This document shows positions 55,101 to 64,000 of a stretch of 64,000 nucleotides of DNA, piece after piece. The notes beneath the pieces are model-generated. The model worked only from the letters and a program-made list of their open reading frames with translations, was not told the DNA's origin and searched no databases. Source of the stretch: Girardinichthys multiradiatus (lineage: Eukaryota > Chordata > Actinopteri > Cyprinodontiformes > Goodeidae); NCBI RefSeq assembly GCF_021462225.1, contig NC_061808.1:17459119-17523118 (forward strand), given 5' to 3'. The stretch's first letter is position 1; each line of letters starts with the position of its first letter. Position numbers and translations under genes: made by a program.

Positions 55101-58100
55101 CAAAACACCCCAAAGTGGCTCAATAATATTTAGATCTGGTGACTGTGCAGGCCATGGGAGATGTTCAACTTCACTTTCATGTTCATCAAATCAATCTTTC
55201 ACCAGTCTTGCTGTGTGTATTGGTGCATTGTCATCCTGATACACGACACCGCCTTCAGGATACAATGTTTGAACCATTGGATGCACATGGTCCTCAAGAA
55301 TGGTTCGGTAGTCCTTGGCAGTGACGCGCCCATCTAGTACAAGTATTGGGCCAAGGGAATGCCATAATATGGCAGCCCAAACCATCACTGATCCACCCCC
55401 ATGCTTCACTCTGGGCATGCAACAGTCTGGGTGGTACGCTTCTTTGGGGCTTCTCCACACCGTAACTCTCCCGGATGTGGGGAAAACAGTAAAGGTGGAC
55501 TCATCAGAGAACAATACATGTTTCACATTGTCCACAGCCCAAGATCTGCGCTCCTTGCACCATTGAAACCAACGTTTGGCATTGGCATGAGTGACCAAAG
55601 GTTGGGCTATAGGAGCCCGGCCGTGTATATTGACCCTGTGGAGCTCCTGACGGACAGTTCTGGTGGAAACAGGAGAGTTGAGGTGCACATTTAATTCTGC
55701 CGTGATTTGGACAGCCGTGGTTTTATGTTTTTTGGATACAATCCGGGTTAGCACCCGAACATCCCTTTCAGACAGCTTCCTCTTGCGTCCACAGTTAATC
55801 CTGTTGGATGTGGGTCGTCCTTCTTGGTGGTATGCTGACATTATCCTGGATACCGTGGCTCTTGATACATCACAAAGACTTGCTGTCTTGGTCACAGATG
55901 CGCCAGCAAGACGTGCACCAACAATTTGTCCTCTTTTGAACTCTTGTATGTCACCCATAATGTTGTGTGCATTTCAATATTTTGAGCAAAACTGTACTCT
56001 TACCCTGCTAATTGAACCTTCACACTCTGCTCTTACTGGTGCAATGTGCAATCAATGAAGACTGGCTACCAGGCTGGTCCAATTTAGCCATGAAACCTCC
56101 CACACTGCTGCACGGTGGCGCAGTTGGTAGCACTGTTGCCTTGCAGCAAGAAGGTCCTGGGTTCGATTCCCGGCCAGGGGTCTTTCTGCATGGAGTTTGC
56201 ATGTTCTCCCCGTGCATGCGTGGGTTCTCACCGGGTACTCTGGCTTCCTCCCACAGTCCAAAGACATGCCTGTTAGGTTAATTGGTCACTCTAAATTGCC
56301 CTTAGGTGTATGAATGAGTGTGTGTGGTTGTTTGTGTGTTGCCCTGCGATGGACTGGCGATCTGTCCAGGGTGTACCCCGCCTCTCGCCCATAGACTGCT
56401 GGAGACAGGCACCAGCTCCCCCACGACCCACTATGGAATAAGCGGTAGAAAATGACTGACTGACTGACCTCCCACACTAAAATGACAGGTGTTTCAGTTT
56501 AATTGTCCAACCCCTGTATATGTCTACCTCATTTTTCCTCGGTAATTATGCCATGATAGTCGCTTTTCACCTGTGGTGTAGTGGTGACCCTCTGGCTCCT
56601 CCGAGGAGATCTGGAAGAGAGTCGCTGCTGGGGCGGTTCATCCTCATCCCGAAACAAACGGCTTCTCTTTGAACTTCGTGTGGGCTGAGGAAACAAACGT
56701 AGTGTTTCTCAACAGACTCAATAATTCTCCAAGGAAAGACTTATTACACGTCCTCTTTTCCATTTAAAGTCCTAAATTGCAGGGAAAAAACACCTATTTA
56801 TAAGATATAACACATGGCATTTGATGAAAAAGTAAACTAAGGTGGCTCCACTTCTGTAAAGTCAAACGTAAAGTCTTAATGGGTTGACAGTAGACCTGGT
56901 ATGTTGTGAACCAAGTATCACAAACTGACATGACAACAAGCTGGAGAATGAGGCTTAAATGAGCCTTAAATTGAATCTGGTCTTCTTTTATGCCAATGTT
57001 AGAAATGTGTCCCTCTGTTACTACATGCCAAAACATAAACTATGGAAAGGTCTTTCATTATATGATAACCGCTTTCCACAATAAAACTCCACCTAAGCAA
57101 ACACTGAATTAACACCTCATCTTTATCGGAAATACTTCTGGGTTAGTTCGGATTAACTGAGGTGAGTTTCAGTGAAGTTATTCTCTGTAACTGTTCTTAT
57201 TCCTATAGTAGAAAGATGTCATAGTTCTGAGCTTGTTGAAAATTAAGTACATCCTCACAGGTGGTGAATCAAGCTAGTCAGGTGTATAAATCTGTCAATC
57301 ATCTAAAAGAACTACGAGACCTTAAAGGAACAGGAACATACTATCCTCGTTGCTGCTGCTAAAGTGCTCTGGCAAGTCGCAGCTGATCCGCTGGGCTGAT
57401 ATACCCGGCAGGCTCAACTAACCTAACTTCACATAAAAACATGGACATTATCCGGCTGGACAAAACAGAATCAACCGTAACCAATGGCCTTACATACTTT
57501 TATTCTGAGTTGATTAAATTTGCTAGTCAGCTAAAACAAGCAAGGTATGTCTGACTAGTTGGAAGCCTGAACCCCAAGGATTTATTCAATTTCCAAAAAA
57601 GCTTATGATAGGACATCTTGTCCATTACTGTTAAGAATCAATTCAATAAAATTAATAACTTTATAATCATTCCATTTGTAAATATGGAACATAAATCCAC
57701 TGTCAGAAAAAAAAAAGAGTGCAATAACTTTTTATAAAGAAAATAAACATTTAAGCTTTCAGGTGTTTTTCAGTTAAAATCAAGTCATGTTTTAAAAAAA
57801 ACGCAGAGTACCTTGTTTTTAATGGGGCCAATGGAAGATCTGAGACGTTTACATAACCCCCAGTACTATAATTTTCAAGTTAGATTCTGAGGCTCTGCAT
57901 TAATCTAAATCTTACTAAAGATGCTGCTCTACCACAGCACCCAGTTTAGAAAAGCTGCCAGTTATTACCGTGTCCATTGTGACGGAGGAATGCCGCCCCC
58001 TGGTGTTGTGAGTTCTCGGGAAGCTGTTCTTTTCATTTAATGTGTTGGACAAACTGCCCTCTGTAAAATAGCCGGTTGATCTGTTCAAAATAACATCACT

Positions 58101-61035
58101 ACCAAACATAGATGACAGGCTTAAAAAAAAAAAACAAGATCATTCTACTTTTTTCCTCAAAGCATTAACATAAAAATTATATTTTTAATATAATGTGCTA
58201 CAAAAAAAGACATTTTTTAAAGAACTTTACACAGCAGACCATAAGCTTGATCTTGTAAAGGCAATGAACAACTTAAATTTGAAGAAAGATCAAATATTTA
58301 TCATGTAACCTAAAGCATGAGATAAACTGTAGAAGCTGATAGCACCTAGACAGTCAAAGAAACTGACCACAAACCTTTTAGACTGACGAGTGCCTCGGCT
58401 GAGGAACCTGAGGGAGAGGAAAAACTGTTCTATATCATCAGACAAAACAAAATAATATCAAGAGAAATACATTTTTAAATGAATGAATACTTTTCAACTG
58501 TAGTAAGACAGGTAACCAGACCGTTTTTTTTTTAGGACTTATAGCAATGTGTTTTGTGTGTTTTCAGCTTTCAAAGAAACTAAAACATTAGTGACCCAAA
58601 CTCCGTTTCTTTTTTTTTTTTTGGCACAAAAAAACCCTAAATTAGATACGACCCCAACTATCGCTGGATGAAATGTATGGAGATACAGTGAGAAATTTGC
58701 TGGTGACTGGAATCAGACGTTTTACACTGGAAACTTAACATCTTATCTTTTTCAGATCGGTGTACATTAGAGCAAAAAGGTCTCACTGACAACACTCCTC
58801 AGAGTGACAGCTGTTACCAAGTGAAGAAGACTTAATCAGGCATTTTCACCATTAATGAAGTGTGTAAAAATAAAGTCAGAAATAGCGCATCATATGCAAG
58901 ATTCTCCAAAGAAAACAGTATTTTGTGCAGAGCACATCAGCTGTTCATTCAGGCTGCTAAAAGGGGAGTCAGACCACAGCAGGTAACAGGTAGAGGTAGT
59001 CGAATAGATTACAGCAAATATGCTCACTTTTAACCTTTAGAAGAGTTCAATTTTGCTGCCATGTGACATGCTGAATTAGACAAAGTTAGCAATCTTGCTT
59101 AGTGACAGCTCTTCTTATTGTTCAGGGAATACATGCAGGGGCTTAATGCAATAATACAGTTACAATATTTTACTGAGGAACAGCAAATGACATTAACAAG
59201 GATAAGGACATGCTTTCAAATTCAATAGGACAGATAATACAATACAATATGTTTTGTACATATAGGCATTTGAGAAAGTGTTTTTTCATGTCTTAGTTGT
59301 AATCATAAATGTTCCTCAATGTCCTACAGAATGTTGTGTGTTTAGTTTATGGAAATTTAAAATAAATAAATAAATTCATTAGTTAATAACGATTGTTTTA
59401 AATTACTTATTTTGATTTATATTGAAACAGAGGCTATCTTAGAGACTCTACTGTGATAATTATCGGAATTGTTCAATACATAAAAAATATTCGAACTCTG
59501 AAATCCTTGTCCGTATCGCCCAGCTCAACTGGGATCACTAATGCATTTTAACCAATTAACAATATAAACTAAACGTAACTGCTTGTAGAGCTTGGTTTGA
59601 ACTGGAATGCATGTAATTGACTTTAAATCTGTCTGTATGAGGTGACTAAACTGACACTACATTTCTGTACCTTGAGGAGACATTTATATTGAATTAGCAC
59701 TATATGAATAAACAGAATTTAATTAATATAATATGTAAAAGGAAGTTTAAATTTTTAACCCTGCAATATTTAGGCTTTGTTTAAAAAAAGATTTATAGTG
59801 AAATCTCTCACAAACATGGCCTGAAAGGCAGAAATGCTGCTTAAAGCACATATGTAGTTCTAACAAACAAGTCAATGATTTAACAATCTAACATAAACGC
59901 GAAGAGTATTTTCCTCTCCAGTATCAAGGTGGACAAAGCTGCTCAATTTAAAACGATCTTGTCCAAAAAGAACATCTTGTGAGATAGTTTAATTTAACAT
60001 TTAATATTCAGGTTTCCAAAGAACGTTAGAGAGACTGCTCAGTAACTTTAGGCTGTTTTTGGGAAGCCACTGTTAAATTTTTCTTTTACTAGAAATTACT
60101 GAATTACTAGAAATGATTGAATTACTAACACAGTCCCCTTTAAACAAAGGGGACAAAACACTATTTATAGCTCTTAAGGATTCATCGGAATCACCCACCT
60201 CAGCTTGTCGATAACACATCTGGGTAACAAATATGACAGAAATATGATTTTAGCTATCAGTTTCAGATATAATGAATCCATGGGGGATATCCTTAAAGCC
60301 GCCGACCCATCACAACAATCTTCCAAGTACCACTGATCCAAGGCGGACCTTTTAACACTGACAGCATCCACACAGTTTGACTAGAAATAGCTGACGAAGT
60401 CATTCAGGCCTTAACCCCAAGTTTGAGCTGTCAGGTTTAGACTGTAGCCAGCTAACGTTAATACGTTATGAAGTAATAATAACATAATTACATTACAAAC
60501 GATGATTTCAGTTCTTAGCAGACAAATCACTTAAGAAAACGAGATGTGACGTTTAACCAGGTAAAATTACCGTAGCTAACGAACCATTGGGGTAAAACTA
60601 AGCCACTGCGAGAACTAAAGAAACAATACCCAAGTACACAAATTAATAATTTGTAGCTAGCTTCGTATTTGTAGTCCTGTTGTTGTTGCTAATTGGGTCT
60701 TGAAGTTAGCATCGATTAGCTCACAGCTAAGCTAATGGCATTTGTTTACCCGGTTGGGGTGAAGTAACTTGTTCAACTCTAACGTTAGCTTTGGCTAGCC
60801 TGCCGTGCTAACAAACGGTAGCTGACTAGAACAAACCGGTGATTCTAGATTTAAAACGGACTTCATGAGGCAAAAACCATGACCTCACTATTTCTATTCT
60901 ATTCAGTGAATGCGGTATTGGCTTTTCATCCGCTCTTTATTTCATAACCAAAGAACCGCGGCGTGTTTACGCTGTGAAACTGTGAAATTTGTGTTGTTAC
61001 TCACTCTCGTCTAACAGCTGGTCCATCTCCGCCAT
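49157..61035 (-). CDS. lin9: LIN9, MuvB core subunit of DREAM complex
   Basis: Fifteen exons on the minus strand: 61035-61005, 58407-58375, 58060-57969, 56684-56571, 54498-54368, 53847-53722, 53607-53450, 53359-53226, 53117-52989, 51633-51532, 51451-51371, 51279-51154, 51008-50826, 50713-50616, 49262-49157. They sum to 1644 bases, 547 residues. The product starts 'MAEMDQLLDESSSAEALVSL' and ends 'GNLHAFAANNTNAV'. Residues about 100-205 are the DIRP domain ('LRNLLKLPKAHKWCIYEWFY', 'KTRKLTRVEWGTIRRLMGKP'). About 220-275 is a Tudor-like region ('GVHDGLFTGQIDAVD'). About 345-480 is the helical part ('LSKILMIKKEHIKHLKEMN', 'VLELEQLNKDLNKVL') that contacts LIN52 and B-Myb. LIN9 is a nuclear scaffold of the DREAM and MMB complexes that control cell-cycle genes. 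It shares the human 1q42 neighbourhood with mixl1. Confidence 0.96.
49320..50560 (+). mobile_element. Family A Tc1 remnant in lin9 last intron
   Basis: The left part (49320-49660) has 'taaaagttttcacacctgtt', 'ttttccagattttgacacct' and 'tttggccattctttgcaaca'. The right part (50225-50560) has the inverted transposase block 'cccatagcatgatgttacca' and 'accaccatgtttcaccatgg'. Between 49665 and 50215 the family match is lost and sequence starting 'cagtggggtccaaactttt' is found, which resembles a hAT-type terminus but whose opposite end I could not find. Confidence 0.6.
52255..52915 (+). mobile_element. Family A Tc1 remnant in lin9 intron 9
   Basis: 'tgaactttttcccattttgt' marks one end and 'gtttgtggttgtaacattag' plus 'aaaaggttcaggaggca' the other. 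The plus strand between gives a decayed transposase: 'LKHDGGSIMVQRCFSTPGT' near 52390-52450, and 'QWPSQSPGQNPIENLWQDL'-like codons near 52750-52810. Large parts of the N-terminal region are missing. Confidence 0.7.
54930..55958 (-). pseudogene. Tc1-like transposase with two nonsense codons
   Basis: Open from the ATG at 55958 through 255 residues: the helix-turn-helix start 'MGDIQEFKRGQIVGARLAGA', first catalytic Asp152 in 'LFSDESTF', 'KHGGGSVMVWAAI', and second catalytic Asp243 in 'YQDDNAPIH'. A TGA at 55193-55191 replaces a Trp codon that is intact in the copy at 3282-4306. Translation beyond it would continue through 'NIIEPLWGVLEERV' with the catalytic Glu. A second TGA at 54974-54972 stands where the other copy has an Arg codon. 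Both are consistent with single G-to-A or C-to-T changes. The full set of domains is otherwise present, so this copy died by point mutation. Confidence 0.9.
56107..56466 (+). mobile_element. tRNA-derived SINE, copy 3, nested in Tc1
   Basis: Plus-strand copy with head at 56107. A box 'tggcgcagttgg' at 56116-56127, B box 'ggttcgattcc' at 56160-56170, long body, and a tail of GACT units ending at 56466. The 12 bases 'acctcccacact' occur at 56095-56106 and 56467-56478, bounding it exactly. It lies in the 5' non-coding part of the family B Tc1, so it inserted after that transposon arrived. Confidence 0.95.
56685..57968 (-). other. lin9 intron 3, nothing recognised
   Basis: AT-rich intron with no repeat I can name. 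A short ORF near 56800-57030 has no family motif. Confidence 0.4.
57993..58007 (-). promoter_or_regulatory. CTCF-like motif inside lin9 exon 3
   Basis: The minus strand reads 'aacaccagggggcgg', fitting the CTCF core. It encodes Asn-Thr-Arg-Gly-Arg of LIN9. Regulatory use is speculative. Confidence 0.35.
58408..61004 (-). other. lin9 intron 1 with GCTAA-rich cluster
   Basis: The 2.6-kb first intron. At 59575-59730 is a decayed L2 3' tail ('gcactatatgaataaacaga'). At 60430-60830, close to exon 1, 'gctaac', 'gttagc', 'gctagc' and 'gctaag' words are dense. No exon is missing, because exon 1 and exon 2 join in frame. Confidence 0.5.
59575..59730 (+). repeat. Decayed L2 LINE 3' tail
   Basis: Matches 45840-45960 in order: an 'aactggaatgcatgtaattg' equivalent of 'aactagaatgtatgtacctg', then 'ccttgaggagacat', 'attgaattagcactatatga' and 'ataaacagaattta'. 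Confidence 0.6.
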
Positions 61036-61042
61036 CTTGAAT
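61026..61042 (-). promoter_or_regulatory. YY1-like motif over the lin9 start codon
   Basis: The minus strand reads 'ttcaagatggcggag', containing AAGATGGCGG, with the ATG being the lin9 initiator. YY1 sites at and just after the start of TATA-less genes are a known class and position the promoter. The upstream GC content is moderate and there is no TATA box. Confidence 0.5.
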
Positions 61043-61599
61043 TAGCCGCGCCGCTTTTTCAAAGACGTTGTCAAAATGCATTCTGGGTGGGAAATCTGTG
61101 TGGAGGGCGATTTGAGGAATAAACATTGGATAACTCAACAAAAAGGTGGCTGGGAAGTTGCTTTGTTCCACTGAATTATGTTAGATAAAACTTTACATTA
61201 CATATACCCACGATTTAGATTGCAATTTTGACCGGAAACACTTGAAAAAATGTTAGGAGCTATAATCAACGCCACATTCAGCCTCTGGCATTCAGCAACC
61301 AGTCTTTGTCGGGAGGTTTAACACGTTCTGAGAACGTCAAGGATAATATGCTTTAATATACATTATCTACTAATATTTTATTGAATTTTCCCATTGGTAT
61401 AACTGATCACAAATAAGTACATCTTCAGACAAATCTTTTTTTGAATTTCACAAATTAAACGTGACAAACCATTAAATCTTAGGTACAGTTTAAGGAATAA
61501 CCCTCCTAAATTAACTGACTGATAAAACAGAATGAGGCGGTGCAGGTTATTCAGTTAGTTTGCAATACAAGGGGTTTGCTCTTGTGTATCTGGCACTCT

Positions 61600-62615
61600 G
61601 CTCAGCTCAGGGGAACTTTTTCCACATTTTGTAATGTTACAACCACTAAACTCAACGTATGTGTGGTGCATAAATGTCCAGTAACAGAAAAATTATACAT
61701 GGTTTTTACATTTTCTTACAAATAAAAATTGTAAACTGAGGTATTTGTGTTCACTCCCCTTTTATCTGATACTAAATAAAAATCTTCAGAACTCTAATTT
61801 GTAAATATACCCCCCCGGTGTAATTTAATCTCAATATGAAGACATTATTCTTTAAAAGAGATAAAATGGAAAATTAACATTTCACATCAGCAACCTATGC
61901 CTTGGAGATATGGTTGTCATTTTAGGCACATCAGCAACCTTTACATCCAAAGAGCCATCTGGAGCTTTGCTTCTTTTAAATTAAAATTGTGTGGTTTTGC
62001 AAAATAACAAAATAAAATTGATCTAGTTTTGTAAATACCTGCAATTTAAATTTTTTTATTTTATGGTCGACCAACCACAATTTTACAATTCTTAGCTTGC
62101 ACCTAAAAAAAAACAAAGAACAAGGACATTTTTTAATTGGACGTCTTATTTATTGAAACTAAAGGGAAAAAAAGGAATAAAAAGTTCGCAAACTAGAATA
62201 AAAAAAAGTTCGTCATTTGGATATAGAAATTCTTTAAATATATTACATTAAAATGCTGAAATTCTGGCCTTTTAATTACCATTATCTTTAAAAAAAAAAC
62301 AAACTGCTCAGTTATACACCACCTGTGTGCACATTTACTTCGAGCAACTGTGGAAAGCTTGAAAAACCACATGCACTTTAGGAGCCACAGGCTGCAGATC
62401 CTTGACCTAAACAAACCATGTCCAATGTGAAACATGGTGATGGTAGCATTATGCTGTGGGGGTGGTTCAGCAGCAACAGTGATGGTAGTCAGAATTCAGA
62501 GAAGATGATGGATAAGGCTAAATATAGGGCAGAAAATCACAATCAAACTTCTTGCAACATGACAAAATGTGATAAAGTTCAAGGGGCATAAATACCTTTG
62601 CAAGACACTTTAATA
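61600..62615 (+). mobile_element. Family A Tc1 remnant beyond lin9
   Basis: The left end has 'ctttttccacattttgtaat' and 'gttacaaccactaaactcaa'. The right end has 'gacaaaatgtgataaagttc' and 'aaatacctttgcaagacac'. In between, 'gtgaaacatggtgatggtag' and 'cattatgctgtgggggtggt' are the decayed 'VKHGDGSIMLWGWF' block of a Tc1 transposase. About 62000-62330 is poorly matched and may be another insertion. Confidence 0.7.
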
Positions 62616-63719
62616 ACAGGTATGGAGGTAAAATGTTATTTTATTTTATGAAATAAAATTCAAATTAAATATCTGTATATTATTACCAGTGTGGTTTAAA
62701 GACGACCAATCCTGGATCAGTACATGACCCTGGTTTGTGACCTACCAAACCATGTGGAAGAATAAAAATTCTTCCTGAGATCTGAACAAAAAAACTAAAA
62801 TGACAAATGTTTTAGGATGCACCTTGTTTTATTGCCATGGAAGTAAGCAAGAAAAAGGGAACCTTTAAAGGGGAAGACAGCTTGAGGCAGGAAGAACAAA
62901 CCAAACTATATATACATGTCAAAATTTAAAACCCAACAGTCTACACAATGCATATCAGTCTAATTCCGAGAAAAAAAAAAGTTGAACACAGGTATGGATG
63001 CGTGCAGATTGCTGGGTCACAGCTCAAAAACGCCTGTTCCACCTAAAGCAGGTATCTCTTATTAAGTAGAGCTTTATCAAACGATTCCCCTTCAAGATCC
63101 AAGACAATTAACCCCTGACAAACATGTTGTATAAATAGACCTTTTCCTGTCTACTACACATGAACTAGTTGTTGATATCCAGTGAATTAAGCACGTCCAA
63201 GTGGGTTTTATCTACTGGTATTCTAACAAAAGCTGCCTGCTACAGAACCTGATGAAAAAGTAGTAAAGTGAGACTATTTCACATGGACACTGTTAGAACA
63301 GCATCACTGCTTTACATGCCATTTGCTGCAGAGAATGAGGCCAAGGCATTTAGATGCAACGGTGGTTGTTTTTTTTCCTTGAAGGGTACGGCTGCAGTCC
63401 TCACCACAGAGATGTCTGGTAGTTAAACCTGATCTTCAGGAGATACTTCAAGTTTACCTGAGCCACATCATATACAATGTACCTGGAGGAGCAGTGGTTA
63501 AGGAAAACAAGATGGATAAATTTAGTAAAACGAAATTATTAAAAGGCATTTCATAGCCTGAGTTCAGAGATCTGTTTACGATGAAACATTTACCAAGTGA
63601 GGGATTCACCTGCTCTTTTGAGATTATCAGGGTCCAGCACATTTTCCAGGCTCAAACTGTCAAGCCATTATTCAAGTATTTTAGACATTTACACAGGTCA
63701 GCCTATATGGGAAAACCTC

Positions 63720-63860
63720 AGCCTATAAGGAATGGACAGAATGGACATATGGATTTGTGCATACATGGTAGAATAGGATGGACGGCCGGATAGAGACAGA
63801 TGAATGATTGATGGATGGCTGGTTAGGTTGGAGGAGTAGATAGAGGGAGTGGTGGATGCA
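63720..63860 (+). repeat. Decayed GGAT/GGAC microsatellite
   Basis: Interrupted 'atggaca', 'gatgga' and 'gatagagg' units. Similar in composition to the tandem core at 5829-5880, but I did not find the conserved 'ttttccagact' flank beside it. Confidence 0.5.
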
Positions 63861-64000
63861 TTTTATCATATCCAATATCATATTTGTCATGTTGATAAAG
63901 GAACATTGAATAAAGTCTAGAAATACAATTATTTTTCCATTTTCTGTTTTCATTTTTCAAACCTATACACACCTAAAAAATGATTAATTTGATACTTTTT

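Larger units (their letters stand above)
54876..56516 (-). mobile_element. Tc1-like family B, second copy, split by a SINE
   Basis: On the minus strand it starts at 56516 with 'caggggttggacaattaaac' next to TA (56517-56518) and ends near 54876 with a mutated 'tccaacccatg' terminus. It lies in lin9 intron 4. A SINE (56107-56466, with a 12-bp target duplication) interrupts its 5' non-coding part. Without the SINE the length is about 1270 bp, the expected full size, unlike the deleted copy at 3282-4306. Confidence 0.92.
61036..64000. other. Upstream of lin9: repeats, no gene found
   Basis: After the presumed lin9 promoter (61036-61120) I find no coding exon. A family A Tc1 remnant covers about 61600-62615. 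From 63720 to 63860 there is a decayed tgga/gatgga microsatellite. In human the next gene would be PARP1, but no piece of it is recognisable here. Confidence 0.45.

Noticed and set aside
56107..56175. A possible tRNA gene with A and B boxes
   Set aside because: The sequence continues into the SINE body with target duplications on both sides. Identical heads occur in three places, and a full cloverleaf acceptor stem is not present.
58061..58119. Longer lin9 exon 3 giving extra residues before 'EGSLSN'
   Set aside because: Exon 2 ends with one base of a codon, so using the acceptor at 58119 shifts the frame. The acceptor at 58060 restores the family sequence and makes the total divisible by three.
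1..64000. A bacterial-type system, toxin, CRISPR or virus in the window
   Set aside because: No polycistronic gene clusters or bacterial ribosome-binding patterns, and no capsid, integrase or retroviral polymerase motifs. The only reverse transcriptase is an L2 LINE.

Overview
The window is vertebrate nuclear DNA from a ray-finned (teleost) fish. Genes are split by GT-AG introns, AT-rich non-coding DNA dominates, and much of it is recognisable fish repeats: several Tc1-like transposon families, a tRNA-derived SINE, an L2-type LINE and many microsatellites. The repeat set resembles that of percomorph or cyprinodontiform fishes, but I cannot name a species.

Four protein-coding genes can be supported. 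(1) Minus strand, 25538-25220: a first coding exon of a Nance-Horan syndrome (NHS) family gene, probably nhsl1. Its remaining exons would lie at lower coordinates, so 1-25219 is best read as its large first intron. (2) Minus strand, 37878-30917: complete acbd3 (Golgi resident protein GCP60), eight exons that sum to an in-frame 544-residue protein. (3) Plus strand, 46883-48181: complete mixl1 (Mix-type homeobox endoderm regulator), four exons, 327 residues. (4) Minus strand, 61035-49157: complete lin9 (MuvB/DREAM complex), fifteen exons, 547 residues. The order acbd3-mixl1-lin9 is the same neighbourhood as human 1q42, which supports the names. mixl1 and lin9 converge tail to tail with about 1 kb between stop codons. 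No gene was found from 61036 to the end.

Layout: 1-25 kb is a transposon-rich intron. It holds a degenerate Tc1 (about 490-1110), a Tc1 nested in another Tc1 family (2881-4500), a SINE (7247-7606), several repeat tails, a half Tc1 welded to a polypurine microsatellite (15560-17057) and a structurally intact Tc1-like element with a full 334-residue DD34E transposase (20109-21715). 25-31 kb holds the nhs-family exon, a perfect-TSD SINE at 27138-27502 and the acbd3 3' region. 31-38 kb is acbd3. Immediately upstream of acbd3 sits an 827-bp element with 31-bp terminal inverted repeats whose interior is almost entirely a 20-bp palindromic minisatellite. 39-46.4 kb is mostly transposon remains, including an L2 LINE inserted into an older Tc1-family copy. 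46.4-61 kb is mixl1 and lin9. One lin9 intron carries a Tc1 that was itself hit by a SINE.

The genes do not form a pathway. acbd3 and lin9 look like housekeeping genes (ETS-like and YY1-like motifs near their starts), and mixl1 is a developmental regulator with a T-box-like inverted repeat just upstream. Exon boundaries were deduced by eye from splice consensus, reading-frame continuity and remembered human protein architecture. No alignment was run.
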